Shown here: piece after piece, positions 11,719 to 26,999 of the stretch | Layout of the letters: every line of letters starts with the position of its first letter | How positions within the stretch are numbered: position 1 is the first letter of the stretch | Assembly (NCBI RefSeq): GCF_901933205.1 | Contig: NC_044572.1 | Coordinates: 31,010,001 to 31,074,000, forward strand | Length of the DNA: 64,000 bases | Direction of reading: 5' to 3' | Origin: Camarhynchus parvulus | Lineage: Eukaryota; Chordata; Aves; Passeriformes; Thraupidae | The notes under the pieces: model-generated | Seen by the model: the letters and a program-made list of their open reading frames with translations, nothing else | What the model was told of the DNA's origin: nothing | The model's database searches: none | Made by a program: the position numbers and the translations under genes

Positions 11719-14700
11719 TGCAGTTCAGAGTTATATACTAATGAAGTACAGAATCTGGAAAATATGAAAGCTAAAACTTAAGGCATCAGTTCAGAGAAGT
11801 GGTCTAACCATTTCTGGAAGAAAAGTTGGTATTTGCAAAAGATTTATGCTCCACATAAACTCCCATCTCTACCACATACAAGTGAATGTATCAGTGCTGT
11901 GTCTTCCAAATTCTGTGTAATTTGTCTTATATATAACAGTTACAAGAGGCTCCAGTATCTTGAATACTTCTGGTAAGAAACTTATCAAGGAGTCTAAACA
12001 GACAGCAAAACCTAGTAAATTCTAATTAGAACAACATATGCTGTCATCAAACCAGAGGTATTAAACATACCCACGTTTATTCATCTGGAGTAAAGTGACC
12101 TCAGCAGCATACACAGCAGCATTCTAAGAAGGGAAATGTGCAAAATATCCAATTGATTGTTGTAGTCTTCATTTTGTGGCTGTAGCACCACTAAGTCAGC
12201 TGGATAGATTCTTTCATATGTAGGAGCTCATTGGCTTGTGGGTTAACTTGCTATGATTCTCCAAAATGTAGTCTTCAGAGCAAAATGACTGGCTGGTATC
12301 AGTAAATCCTGCTTTAAAATAAAAAATTGGAAAGAATATACTTCTTCTAAGGTATAAAAAAAAATATCAAAATTACCTTGCCTAAATTCCATTTTACCTA
12401 AATTTCCATATGTACCAAGACATACAGACCAGGTTGTGTCTATGGCACAGACATAAAAAAGATCTAATCAAGCAAGCCAGTAGGGTTTTGCTTTGGTGTT
12501 TGGTGAGGTTTTCTTTGAGTCCAGACCGTAGCGCTTGCTTACATTGTGGCAAAGCTCTGACATTTTAATTAATGCAAATCATAGACAAGTTACAACACAT
12601 GACAATGAGCAATGGAAGCATAAACTCCTGTTGTTGATTGTTGCCCTCTACTATGGAAATTTGGAAGCTGCAGTACAAAGGCATCTGCCAAATTCTATAA
12701 GAATGTGAAAAAGTAGAGACTTTTTTCAGAAACATTGAATGTCAGTTAATAGGTCCATTTTACTCTCAAGGGAGAAGAGGTTTTTCTTCTGTAAAGATTT
12801 ATTTTATTTCCTCAGCGTTCAGAACTATAAATTTTATACAAGGGACTTGGTTGGAATTTACAAATGACGATAGCCTTTTATTGTGTTTTATGTACCTGTC
12901 AAACCAGAATGGCTACTGTAACTGAAGTAATATAGTAGTCATTTTCTACGCAATTTGATTTAGGGAAATCTAATGTCTGTGGAGAACTTAATACAGGATT
13001 GAGCATTAATATTATTTCCTGCTCTTTTCTGGTTTAGTATCTCCCTTCAAACACAAGGTTCATTGACATTCTCCCAGTCATGCTCAAGGTTATTAATTAC
13101 ATGATCATTACTGCCTACCTTCAACTCACTTTTGGGGAATTTGCAGTCTCAGGCAGTTACAGTATTTGAAAAGTCTTTCAACAGTTTTAAAGTTTTCCAA
13201 AAATATATAATACTTCTTCAGCAGCATCCAAAGGTCTGGGTGCTATTGAGACACCCTGTTGCTCCCACCTTGCCCCACATGAGGAGCTGCAGTGGTAACC
13301 CCCAACAGCACAACTGTGCCTTTGTTCCAAATCCCTGATGGCAAGCAAAGTTTCCAGGTTTGCCATGGGCCTCCACACCAATCTTATCCTTTTGATGTGT
13401 GATTTTTATTTCAATACTCTTAAAGCTATTTCTTGAAATGGATTTGTGCTAAAAATAAAGACGATTGAACCCAAATGTGCCAGAACTCTATAGGTTTGAT
13501 TTGCAGCAAACGTGCCTTTCTGCACTTCTGTGATTTTAAGATGAAGTCTCCTGACATTTGCTGTTTAAGTAAATGACCTGTCTCTTGAAGATTGGTGATT
13601 GTAAGACTTTCTACTTTCATTTAGGTGAAATCTCTAGGCCTTTGACTGCATGGTAAAGTTTGAAAAGTTATTCTGAGTTCACTTTACATTTTCGGAAACA
13701 AAACCAGAAACCTTCAAACTAAAAAGTAACTTGAGGTTCAGGATTGTTTGGGTTTTTTTTTCTTAATAAGACTGCTTTTTGTCTGGTGGAGTTTAGGGCT
13801 CTTTTGAGGCTCTGGATTTCTTATTCTCATTTTGGACTGTGGCATGTTTTCTAAACACAGACCTTTTTCACTTGGCAAAAGAGCACTTTGCCTCTACTGT
13901 CATTTTTGTCACTGTGGTCAGTGAAACAACAATGGCAACTGTTGAAAATTCCTTCGAAGATCTTTTAGATCATTACTTCTTATTAAGTCAGGCTTTAATT
14001 ATAAGAGTTAGCATAAAATATGGATTAAGCAGCTAACCCAGGGATACCTTTGTGGAAATCAATGACATTAGATGTTTCAGAAACTGAATGAAACAAAAAT
14101 GCATTGGGTTTGTCAGATTAGCTCTTTGCTCTTGACCAAAATACCCTATCTATAACAATATAAGTATTTTTAAGTATAAAAACCTAGGGTACAAATGTCT
14201 GACAGAAAAAATAAGTAAGGTGTTGGAAGGAAAGGAAAACTGAGAAAATCTTAGTCCTTTTCAGCAATATCAATATCAGGGAGCTGATGGAGAAGTCAGA
14301 ACATTTGTTGCTGACACAAGGCAAAGAGAGGCTGCCATGTTGCAATAAAATAAATTTCTGCTCCAAGGGATTTTTTTAGCTGGAGATGTTTTACTACTTC
14401 ACAGAAATAAAGCCTTGGTAAGTGCAAAATACCATGCTATATAAACACTGTCCAGCTATAGTAACTTTTGACAGACTCCCTGTAATAATTTTCTACAACT
14501 TCTTTCATCCTAATTACTAAACTTTGAATGCCACAAGTAGGTGGGAGATGTCTCCTGGATGGGGAAAGGGACAGAAAGGACCCTGACCTGCTCTAAAAAG
14601 GTCAAAGAGGGAAAATTCCAAATTTGGAGGGGAATTTCTCTATCAGATTTAGAAAACAGAATGAAATGATTATTGAAGAATGCCTACATGTTTGACTCTG

Positions 14701-17700
14701 CAGGCTAATCCTTAGGGCACTTTACTGATAGAGGAAAGACCTTGTTTAAGATGCATGCTCCATGGGGATATGTAAGTGTATTATTCCAGCCCTGAACTTT
14801 AAAAATAATTATTATATTTATAAACACCAAACCAGATAAAAGTAGGTTTTCCACTATCATATCAGTTCCTTAATTCCTAGGTTACAAGGCTGGGATATTT
14901 CATCTCCGATATCATTTTCACCCTCTAACCATGAAGTTCCAGAATTTAACACAGATTTTGGGGGGTTAGAATCTTACATTTGAGTTAATATTCCTTCTTT
15001 TTCAAACAAACACTGAGGCTTTATCTCCTCCAGTGCTTTGTCCCAGCTCCAGGCAGCATGTCATGGCAAATCTTATGTTGTATTGGCAATGAGTCCACAC
15101 TGCTAAAGGGTAGCAAGGGGATTATTCTGTTTCAACCACTGTCATTCTAAGCCTTCCCTGAATTTCCTTGCCTTCCTGCAGACTCCAGGAACAGCAGGGT
15201 TTCTCAACCTCACCAGTAGCTGTCTGCCACTTTATAATACCAAGAGGGTTTTCAAACAGTGTATTCAACAAGTACAAACAGCCTCATTTCAGTATTAAAT
15301 TACTGCTAGCTGGTAGCTGGATGGTAACCAAGCCATGGCAATGCAGGAAAGACATAGACTTAGCAGTTCATGACTTTCTCCTTCATCTTGCCAGATTTTT
15401 TTTCTTTTTTTTTTTTAAACAATCATTAGGAAAGTGTATGATGGAACACAATGTAATCTAAACATTTCTTCCTCATAAAGTTTTAATCTTCACCAACAGC
15501 TGAATAACCACTCATTTGAACTCCTCAGACTGTTTGTTGAAGCAGCAGAAGTAAATGCAGATTTTATAGCCTAACTCTAACAGTATTTGTCATGTACTAG
15601 AAAATCACTTAGAAATGTTTTTTCCATAAGCCTTCTGTCTTGGAGTGCAGAGGGTTTAGAATTTGCATAAGGTGGGTCAGTAGGCTTTTTAGGCCAGACC
15701 TATGTTTTTATTCCATTAAATTCAAAATATGTTGGAGGTTTGCCTTCTTCCCATTTCATAATTATTTTCACCTTTTCATTTTGAAAGTTTTTTCCTCATA
15801 TTTCCTGTGTGTTTTTCCCCTTTGCCTATTCACTTGCCTCTTTTTTATCCCCCTTTCCTGTGTAATTCAAGTTTTGATTATCTAATCAGACTTGTTCTTA
15901 CAATGGACTTGACCTGTAATTGGAGAAAGATGTTTGCTCGCTTCTCATAAATAGAAAATGGCCAGGAAACATGCATACTACCTGTGACCAGAATATAACT
16001 GAAATGGTAAGAAAAGTAAATCTGGAGATAGGACACTCCAGAGTGTCCTTACAGGTGGGACAGGGAAAGTTTTCAAAGGAAAACACTTATTGCACTGCTG
16101 AGAAGAAAATGTTGAAACATTAACATTCAAGAAATACTGGCCATGGGAAAGGAAATATTTTGTGAATCAAACAGGAAATCTGAAAGAGTGTATTGGTGGA
16201 AATGTAAAGGAGGGGACAAGAGTGAAAATAATGTCATGCTTCATGAAAAAATATTATATATCCCTCTGGAGAGAGTCTGCACCTGGGACACCTCACCAAC
16301 ACTGCACTTCCATCCTCTTTCCCCAGTCACCTTTTTCTTGCTCAGTCTGGATATGGCATTGCGCAGAAATAAGAAACAAATTGTGCTCACAATGCCAGAA
16401 CAACCAGTTCACTGGAAATTCAAGGGAAAATTATGAGGGAAGGAAAGAAGGAAGGAGCTCATGATATAAAAGGAACTGGTTTACAAAGGGACAAGTGGAA
16501 TGGTAACATCAGCATTCTTTACTGTTAATGAACAGCGGCCAGCAGGCTGATTTAAAACAACAATTTTTCTAATGTCACTTTTACAACTAGAAAGGGATGG
16601 CTATGTATGAATCTGCACCTACCTTTAAAATATGCTGCTAATCCTGCAACACACATACAAGGAAGCCTTGTTTCACCATTTGAATAAAGAGGGGGCTTTA
16701 GTAAATGGATAAAGTTCCAAGATCTTTGTCCCAGCTGATCCTTTTGCCCAACTTTGCCTCAACTGATCATGTGCTATTACCAGAAAATAGAATTTTGAGC
16801 GTATTATAAATATGTTTGGCTTATTTGCTCTTTTATTTTCAAAAAAGAACTTAGTGCACTCTGCATGAATAAATCTGAAAGCTACAGAAAAACAAAGTGG
16901 TTTTCCACCAAAAGTCATAAATAGCAATTCTGCAGAAAGCAGCCACTAATTCTAACATTTGAAAAGAAAATTGGTACTGAAAGGTGCTGGGATTTTTTTT
17001 TTTTCTCACAAAGGCAGGTCCTTGTTACTTACAGACCTGATGCTGAATCAGTGTAAAACTTCATGAGGGATATTTTTAAAAACTCCTGGTGGAGCTGAGG
17101 AGCAAAGGTGACAACTACAAAGTGTTCACAAGGACTGGAGAAGTGAGCAGCTCGCAGAGGACCCTGCGGCAGAACCAGCACTGCCTTTGTAACCCAGGAG
17201 AGACAGAGCCACCAGGGAGATCATTATGCAGGGGTTACTATTCAAAAGCTTCACAACACCTCATAAAGAAGTAGCAAAACAAAACTATGGCAGAGACAGA
17301 TCTCTAGGACCTCAGCACAGTAGGCATTGCCTCAAAAATAAGTAATCCTTGCTTTTCCAATCCCCTAAGAGATCAATTATGGAATTCTTTTGAATAATAA
17401 AAAGTAAGTCAGGTTTCAGTCTCTGCAGGTAACTTACCTTATATTTAAATTCAGTCCTCAGAAAGCCTAGTTTATGGAAGAGGCACTGGGGCACAGAAAG
17501 TCAGAGAAGTTTATAGCTTGTACTTTATAATTTTTATATAGCTTATAGTGCCCTAACTTGGCATGAATAATGTAGGTATCTTGAACAGAAATGCTTTAAA
17601 AATCTTCTGGCTACAGTGACAGTGGTGTTACTGTTTTGGGGCACATAATTTCCACCCCATCATTTTTAGATGATCAAACTGTCCTGCTGCTGAGTCACTC

Positions 17701-20700
17701 ACCCTGGAAGGTGGTTTGGCAGGCAATGGCTCTCAGGCTACTCCCCCACTCTCACTGAGGCAGTGGCTGATGCTCATCACTGCCCACAGTCCACTGCGGC
17801 CCAGGGTCACCTGGCATGGGCTACACCAGCAACATATTGCCCAGCCTGCAGCTCCCCTCAGAAAGGAACATTTACGCATGAATTGCTGCTCCAGAATGAG
17901 CTTTTAACTGGTGCTATTTCTTTGTAGTTGGTACATTTGCTTATTTTTAACCTCCCACAACACGAAGCCTTTTTTTCTGCAGGACTTCTAGATTCCTGGT
18001 TCTACCTCCAGCTTTTCCCAAATGGTAAGTGTTGCAGCATGCTGGTTGCTCATTTAACAGTGAGACAGCACCTGAGAACTGGGACAGCAATTTCTGCACC
18101 CTTGACACATGGAGCTTTCCCCTCCCTCTGCTATGCTAAGATACTAACATAGCATGCAATCTCTCCTACTATTTTTTGCAAGCAATATTTGAAAGCAATG
18201 TATGTAGAAACAGCTCCTGGGCCATGAAGTAAATTTAGAGTGAGAAAGTTGCAATATGAACACACAACTTGTTTTCCAGAACATGCCTCCTTCTTGCTGT
18301 AAAATCCCTTTGCAGAATGACCAGCCTTGCACATAGTTGCTAGAAGGAAAACATGTACCATTGCATACTTGGATTTTCTTTTTTTTCTTTAAAGGAGGGT
18401 TTTTATTTACCTTGACAGAAGAGAGAGAACACTGTGGGTCACAAGCCCTGTGACCTTGCAGCAGCTGGGCTGGGAGGCCAGTGTGACAGTACAGCCAGGA
18501 CTCCCATCCCCAACTCCATGGACACTTGGACTCCAGCTCATGCCCAGGCACAAATCCTTCAGAGCCAAGGTGCGGGATTATGGGTTTTCTTGAAACTGAA
18601 ACTGAAGCCTTTAGCTACTAAGTTAGTCACCATAAATCTCATAAAGTTTTACAGAAATTTTCTAGATGAAGTATTGATATATGTGGAGGTCTTGCATTAA
18701 AAAGCAAATTGACTATTTAGACCTCCCTTATTAGTAATGCTTTACTGAAACATTGTTTGGAGATTTTCATAATTAAGGCAAGTCAGATCATGCAGAATAT
18801 CAGAATGGTATTTGAAAGGTTAACATTCAGTAGTGAGACTATCAGAAACATCTCAGCCAGAACTGACAGTTTTATAGCATCCTAGAAAATATACCTTTAC
18901 TTTGCTCAGCAGCACTTCAGAGCCTTCATATATCAATCGTCCCAGAAGGAAAATGTGAACATTATTGTTTTGTCTAAACAAAACAAGTCTGTTCCAATAA
19001 ACTTTCTGTCCAAAAATAATTGGGCTAAAATAACATGACAGAATCAATGTGTCCTTAATATTTGTGTGATGTTCACTTGTCTTTGTTTGTGTCTATACAC
19101 CGGCAAACATTTATGGAATGTGGAGTCCATTTGAAGTTCCATGGGTTTGAAGCCTATAGACAAATTCAGTAACATAAAAATACATGTGATTTATGACCAG
19201 TACTTGAAATAATAATTCAGAAGTATCAGTAAAGATCAAATTCTTATATGTCCCCATTCTGTCTTGTTTTCTATGGAAAATGTCAGTATACATTGCTGAA
19301 GTCCCAGTGTGGTATATACAGGTCCACTTGTGTCATTGCACAGATCTTTCAAACTTATCACTGAACAAATAATTTTTCTGGAGGCCACTGTGATTTATGA
19401 GGAAGCTATGCCAGTTCCAACCAGCCGATATTAAGCTCAACAGAGTGCAAGGCATTTTCTTTTGCATTACATCTAAAATCTCATAACCACTTCTATCCAA
19501 AAGAAATATGAGCTTTTAACAGCTTTGAGGCAAAACCTCATAATAAAACCTTTTTTATGTAGCATTTTTCATTTCAGAATTGCACAAAGCACTTTGATTC
19601 ATGGAATTACTTGTGGGCTGAGAGAAATCATGATCTTGGCCTCCTGCAAAATACAGCCCCGTAGTTCTTGTAACTTGGGACCACTGTAGTAACCTTGAGA
19701 AACCCCCATCAGACTTATTTTGAAAAGAAGAAAATTGTGGTATTCAGTAAAGTGGCTGACTCTCAGAACATACAGCAAGAAGTGTCAGTGCTCAAAAGAA
19801 ATTGAGATTAATCCAGGAGTTACTTGTTTTACCAGCTGCGAAATGCTTAGCTATTTTCAGACACGCATTTCATAGGGGAAAAAAAAAGCTTTGAGTACAG
19901 TCTCTTCTTTTAGTCTCAAAGACTTGTGTAAAGAGAACTCACTGTCTCTAACTGAAAGGTTAAAAGCAGTGATAGAAACACTGTTAATAATTTTGGGGTT
20001 TCATTATGGCATTTGGAGCCACAATGTAAAATAGAGAAGGTCCAATTTTTTCTTCTTCATATACCAGTAACAAGCCCAGTGGTGATGCAAACAAGTCATA
20101 AGTGCTTTAAGAAAATTTTATTACATTTCTTTACCATGAAAAAATGATGAAATAATAATTAAAAAAAGGTAAATCAAAAGGCAGCAAAAGAAATTGGAGA
20201 TTTAACATTGTTTCTTTTCCATGCTAGTAAAGGCACTTGCTATTGTTTTCATGATACATTAATGAGCAGAGCTGTCTGGATAAAGATGGAGCAATTCAAA
20301 CAGAATAGCAGGTACAAAGGGGATATTCCTCTAAAAATTTTCCAATGAGAATAATTAAATTATAAAGTTTCTTTTTATCTACAGCGGTGATTTTCTGAGA
20401 TGCAGGGCAAGATATGCTATTCAAAGTTCTGATCAATGTAACACAGTTAACAGATCCAATTTATGGCTAAAGTTACTGGATTGTTCACTTGCTATAGGAA
20501 AAAATAATGTTAATATCAACTAAAGTTGCATGTACATATTTTAGACTTGGTTTTAGATACTAGGGCTAATACCTTTATCAAATGTTTAATAAAACCAATT
20601 CTGCCAAATTCTTATTTTAAACCCTTATTTATAAGTTTGCATACAGTCTTTTTTGAAAGAGTTGCATGAATGGTTTTTTAGAGGGGTTTTTTAAATCTAC

Positions 20701-23700
20701 ATTCCCTTTGTAAAGTTTATTTTAGATGTTTTTACTTCATCAAATTACAGGATTTTAAATACCTGAAGCCCGTGATAAATCTATAGCTTGTAGGGAACAT
20801 AATTTCCTATAGAAAAGTATTCACTCTTTTGGGAGAGCTATTATTTCATTAATATGAATATTTTTTTTTACTTAAATCAGTACCAAAATGATCCATCTAA
20901 TTATGAAAGATAATTTCTTTCTCTATAAGTGCAATATAGCCTTTTATCTATTTAGAAGTCTGAGAAGTGTTTGTTGCGCTCTGAGTCAGGCCCTGGGTAT
21001 TGACTGAAAGACTCCATCCTGTCAAGGGATGTCTTTCACTGTAGCACTAAGTAGATGAAAGGGGTGTTCAAACAGGGTCACCTTGTTGTGTAGCTGGTTT
21101 CTCATCATTCCGGAAAAGGCTTTTCCAGCTTTGCTGAAAAAGCCAAGGAAGCAAAATAAAATTACCCATTTCTTCACCTTGCACACTTAGAGCTACTTGA
21201 GATCAGTGTCTTTTCTTTCATCACAGCAATATATATGGTTGCACACTCCAGCAGAGGAATTTGTTAAGATTTTTCATCTGACTTGAAGAAATAATGAATA
21301 GCTTTCTTTTTATATTAATGACATTTCTTTCAAGATGATTCTATGCTGAGTTCAAGCTCAAGTACCCACATCATTGATTTTTAAGCACAAAGACGTTCCT
21401 GATTTCCCACAGATTCAATAATGTTAGGCTGCTTTGGAAATGGTAGTTTATTCTGACTTTTTTTTCAGAGTTTAGGTGTTCAAATTTTTCTTAGTTAGCA
21501 CTGCATTGATTTTAGCTGCTAAGTGACCTATGATTATGGGCTTATTTTCTAACACTGGAGGGGAGAATGTCTTTTTCTGTATCAATTTTCTTTTTTACTC
21601 TAATGGGTAGGAAACCATGAAAAATTGAGATAAGCTGTGACAGTGAGATTTCAGGGACAAAATGGCTTTAAAGCATTCAGTTTATTTTCAAGTATGAGAT
21701 GCAACGTAGCAACATGACTTCAAACTACTGAATTCTTTCATCTACAGTCTACATTCTTTGCTTGTACTCTCAGAAAACAACAAAAGTGCTAAAAAAAATG
21801 AAGGCTTTCATTTCAGCACTGCAGAAAAGTGCACTGGAAACTATTTACTCCAGGTAGCATGGTAAATTTTACACTTGATCACCTGAAAGAAAGAAAATAA
21901 TTTGAAGCATTCCTTTGTGGCTTACTGTGGCTATAAAATGACAAATTTAGCAAATTAGAACTTTAGCACAGAACAACCTCATGCAGCTGAAGAACTGTCA
22001 TTAATGTGGTGCAGAATCCATCCAAATAACGTATTGCTTTATGCAGTGTTTTTGATAATCTGACTGGAAAAATGACCTACCACAGACAACAAACCTGAAG
22101 AACACAGATGTATTTGACATTTTGCACAAAAACACAGGAGTATTGTTCTTATTATCTGGTATGCCCAAGGCCATCACTTGGTCTGCAGGATACTGCAAGT
22201 ATTACAGTTGGGGTTTTCATTAAAAACTCTTGTCCAAGCTACTCAGCATCACACAGTGGAGAGCAGGGACATCACCCAGATCTGAATCTTGTACTGCTAA
22301 ATGTTCCCACTTTTACTTTTCCTGCTGCTACTGGCATAATGCTATTTCTGCCTTATAGAATTACATGACAGTTCTAGAAAATTTACTGATCAGAAACAGA
22401 ATGAAAGCAATACCTCCCTAATCTTTCTCTCCCACTTCTGAAATACTGGATTATCAAATCTAATCCGGAATACCCGGGACTTCTGCTGTAAGGAAACTTG
22501 GGATGCACGTGAGTCACGAAAGTGTGGAACAGGCAATATGACTCAGATTTCCTGGTCTGAATTATGACACCTCTGGCTTTGAACCCAAAGTTTTTTACTT
22601 CTCATCTGAATGTCCAAAGTAGAAGGAAAACAGTATCTATGAGAGGTCAGTAGTTTTGACTAAAAAAATTTTCTGCAACTTGAGAAATCCTTCCTAGTGA
22701 AAATTGCTGAGCTTGATACCCAAAGTGTTTCGTATCAAGTAACATTATAACTGCAGCTTGTTCTGCAGCTTCATTGTCCCTGCATAAGCCTTGAATAATA
22801 TAAAGTTGGGGTTTGACAGATATTTTTTTCTGTACTTTTTCTAAGGGGGTTGGGGGAGTGGTTTTGGGGTTTTTTTTTAGATTAATCTTTTATTTTATTT
22901 TTGGTCTTATTATGCATAGTCACTCTGGAAAAGATAGAAGTATCCCATAAATCTCTGTTTCTTGCACAAATAGACTCTTCCATTCTTGTACAGATGCCCA
23001 TCATATTAGAGAAACAAGCTGTTTTTTGTTGTCCTTGGACCTCAGCTTTGATCTGTCTTCCAGGGCTCACTGCTAGACTGCTCATGCCAGTACAGAGAAT
23101 GAGTATAAAGCATCAGGAATGGTCCTGGGGAATGCAATGCAACTTTCTGTACTCATTTCCTATCTGTGTGGGACATCCAAGCGCTAGCTTACACATGTAT
23201 GATTGAGACTAACCCACCATCTCCCAGGGACATGTAACCAACTGATTGATCAGAAATGGTAGGTAGTCACGTATATCAGAAATCTTACATGAGATCAAAA
23301 CATCCATAAGGCATGCAATAGGGCTTTTAAAGTCCTTTATATGTCCACACCAGTTCTGGTCACAACCGACCCCATAACTGTGCCATGACATGCCAGCACT
23401 GCTAAAGGAGTTTCTGTGCATAGAGATTATCTGAGCTATAAAAAAGATGTAGAAAGGTGTGTAACACAGTGGTCAAAGAAGATACTAAATATGGAAATTA
23501 GGCAGAGATTAGGAAGCTCAAAATATGAAAGCTTCACTTAATAATTGCCTGCATTACTGAGGAACTAGTCTTCCTTGTATCTCATGGTTGCTGTTCATTG
23601 TGGCATCTAGGAAATTCAGCAATGAATCCATCCAGGCATATCAGATATATGACATTTATAACAGGAATATATTCTCATCACAGAGGAACTAAAAATGTAG

Positions 23701-24146
23701 TAGTTGGACATCCAGAAGACAGCAAAGGTATGAGTATAGACAGAGCAGTCCACAGGATTAATTATGCGTAGCCTCTCACTCTTCAAAAATACCAGCCAAT
23801 GGGCTTGCAAAAAACCCATATTGCAATTCCTTTTTCTTAGTATCACATCTGGAAAACATGAATAACAACCTGCTCTAATGTTCTTTTGAAATTGTGTTAC
23901 AGAAACAATTTTTCCCTTTCCTTGCCTAAACTGCAGCTTCTCTTTCGAGTTAGATAGGAAAGTGCTTTCAGAAAGTCTTTTCCTAACCACTCAAATCGCC
24001 TGCTTATATAATGAGTACAGCTTTGGAAAACAAAAATTTAGTTCTTGGATTAGAGGCAAGTTTACTGGATGTTTACTCCAGAGTGTCTTGGCTCATTTTA
24101 AATAATCTACAAGATCGGTCAACATATTTTGCAGATTCATATGTTA
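11719..24146. other. Intergenic, no gene seen
   Basis: About 12.4 kb of AT-rich sequence with no recognisable exon, RNA gene or well-preserved mobile element. It has homopolymer T runs (for example 15390-15417) and many short random open frames. Conserved regulatory elements could be present but cannot be judged without alignments. Confidence 0.5.
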
Positions 24147-24300
24147 TAAAATCATAGGATTATGCAAAAACAGGATTGGAAGGCATTTTAAAAGGTCATC
24201 AACCCTATTCCTCTGCTTTATGATGGGGTCAGCCAGTGTGTGGCATTTTAAAAGTGGAGGTCTCACACCCTCAGCAGCGGGTTCTTCTTCATTAGTAGGT
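24147..24300 (-). mobile_element. Old CR1-like fragment (tentative)
   Basis: Begins ATCATAGGATTATGC and continues GGATTGGAAGGCATT...AAAGGTCATC, resembling the antisense start of older CR1 subfamilies (tail, then TTGGAAGGGACCT...GATCATC). Similarity fades after about 100-150 bp. Confidence 0.45.
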
Positions 24301-26793
24301 TATTCCTGATAATGAACCCCCACGTTTTCTCCTACAAGAAAAGCTCATCCAGGTGTTCTGACTGCTCCTGCCTTCATAATATATTCCAGCACACTGTATT
24401 ACAATAAAAATGATCGATGATCATGTCATCAATTTTTAAATTATGTTCTCTTCTAATACAGGTTTTTGGTTTTTTTTTTTACTGGTAAGAACACTGGTGC
24501 AAATAGAAAGTAAGGAGACTGACAGTATCCTTTAAATTAACTCTTTTTTAAATTAAGGTACAATTGAAAAACAGATCAGGGAAAAAGGAAATGTAGCACT
24601 TATGGTTTCTGCTGGTAATGTGGTAATGTAATAGTTCAGATAATTGCAGTATTCTAATTGCATTTTTTAAGTATTCAAGCAGAATTTCAGTTTCTCAAAA
24701 TAATTGTTCTTGGCGATTGTCATATCTTCCCTAAAAACAGTATATCCAATATGTACAAACCCAATTAGGATCACATCAAATCAAAATAGACAAAATTTTT
24801 TGTAGTTTCTGACAATCCCTCAATAAAATTTTTTGCAGAGTGAAGGTTGAAAAAATTAACGGAACATACTAGTTTAACAACTAGGGATTTTTATTGTGCA
24901 AAATGGCTTTTATATAATACCCAAATATTTTAATCTCTGATTCTTTTTCTGAACCCATTGTAAATGCTTCAGCAAGGTTGATTTTTCATGCATTCACTTC
25001 ATTGTTAAAAATTAATTTTTACTAAATAAATTGTTAGAAACATGACAATTTAAGGTTGAAATACAGTGCTATATGAATACTTCATCATAGTGGATACTAC
25101 AGATCTGATGGTAAAGAGTCAATTTATCAAAGCATTTTAAATATGAGCACAAAAATGTTTGATTTCAGTGGAAGTTAAACTGAACTGAATTTTCTTAACA
25201 CACTTGTAATTTGCTTAATGTCCATTTTGCAATGAGGAAAATAAAAATTGCCATTCAGCTTAATGCATTCTTTCAAGAGCAAAGGTAAATAGTTTGCTTC
25301 CTGCACCTGTCCACCATTACTATGCTACTTCTCTAGAATAAGAGGAAAAGCTGCTGAAGGGGAAGAAATCCATGACATCTGAACTGTCAAACATGTGGTA
25401 TTCAGCCTGTACATCTGGTAACTGTACAGATAGCGAAACAGACAGTGCTGTCCTCTTGCCAGTACTGCTAGTCCAGAATGGGCAAACAATTACTTTCCCA
25501 GGCCTTAGTCTGACAGGGAAATTGGGGAGACAACTCCAAGGCACTCCTCTGATCAGGCTTCCTATCTGGCCTCAGGTACATCAGTTTTACAACTGTAAAA
25601 TAAAGATGAACCTAACTCCCCTTTCTTTCAAGTGGTAGGAAAAGATGCATGCACCAGATGCTCAAGAAAGATTATATGGGTAATCTGAAAGGTTCCAAAA
25701 ATGTTCAGTATGATGCCTTTTAGAAGCTGAACACGGGCTGAAAATTTAACCTATCTGAAAACATTCTGAAGACTTATTGCTAGCTGGATCTTTTAGGGAA
25801 GGAATATACCAAAAATTGAAAGAACAGTAATTAGATTTTCACTGTAATTTTACCCACTGAAGAACAGTAAATGGCTTCATGGCACCAATATAATTTTATC
25901 GGAGTGGCCCAAACCACAGATTCTGATCAAGCTTTTAGCAGACTAAACACTTAAATTGCCAGATTTTCAAAGAACATTTTCTGAAACACAATCCTTTAAA
26001 ATTGCTTTAAATTGGTGATTCAAAAATAGACAGTTCAAGTCATTAGTTTATCTTGAAAATCTCAGACTTTAGTTAAGAGCAGATCACCATACTTTAATGA
26101 ATCTGTTGAAAGAGCTCCTTATAAACTCTCCTTCAGAAGTGTGGGACGTGATAGTTAATGTAAGCAATTTCTACAGGATAAGTCATGGGGATAGGTTTCA
26201 GCTTAGACACAAATTCTGGTACAGTTAAAGATCTGAAAAATGAGTACAGAATGGAAGGGCTGGCTCAGTGTTAACCTTGTGCAATTAAATCAATACTGTA
26301 ATACAGACCCTGGAGCTGAGGCAGCATCACCCTTCCTGTGCAGCCCCACTTACTGCATGCTGCAGGGCATTGTGTGAATCCTGCCCTTACCACCACAGGA
26401 AAGGATTTTAAAATAGAAATGAGATGCAGTGCTTACCTTGGGTCTCACTTTTGGAGAGGGAAGATATTACAGACATCAGAGAAAGATCATTTCCTTCTAA
26501 ATGCACTGGGTGAGAAAGACATCTTGCCTTGGCTATGCCAGCTGTATTTTGACACTGTGCTGGTAAAACTCTCATCTTTTGCAATTTTTTGGCAAGTTTA
26601 GAAGCCCAAAAGTAGGACCAGACCTGCATACTTGAAGCAGAATGCAAGACTGCCTTTTGAGTCTGGGATCCCAAAATTTTTCCAGCAGTTTTACAAATAA
26701 TTCTGTGGTTTAGTTTATTGTGGTTCAGTTACTGATCAAACAAAATTATTAGGTGGACTCAAAAGATTTTTTCTAGATAAAACTAATAACTTT

Positions 26794-26874
26794 AAAAAAA
26801 AAACAAAACAAAACAAAATAAACAAAAAAGGCAAAAAAAACCCAAATAAAACAAAAAAAGCCAAAACCATACAT
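26794..26874. repeat. A-rich low-complexity tract
   Basis: Runs of A interspersed with C (AAAACAAAACAAAATAAAC type) over about 80 bp. It could be a decayed retroposon tail, but no body is recognisable next to it. Confidence 0.85.
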
Positions 26875-26953
26875 TTCCTATTATTTATTTTCCATTTTTG
26901 AAAGGTTTTTTTCTTTAATGAATGTCTGAAGTAGCGAATTTATTTCTGTTTAG

Positions 26954-26999
26954 AAAATGTCAAAAAATATTCTGATAAAATGTCAAAAAATATTCTGAT
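26954..26999. repeat. Perfect 23-bp tandem duplication
   Basis: The unit at 26954-26976 (AAAATGTC...ATTCTGAT) is repeated exactly at 26977-26999. Confidence 0.97.
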
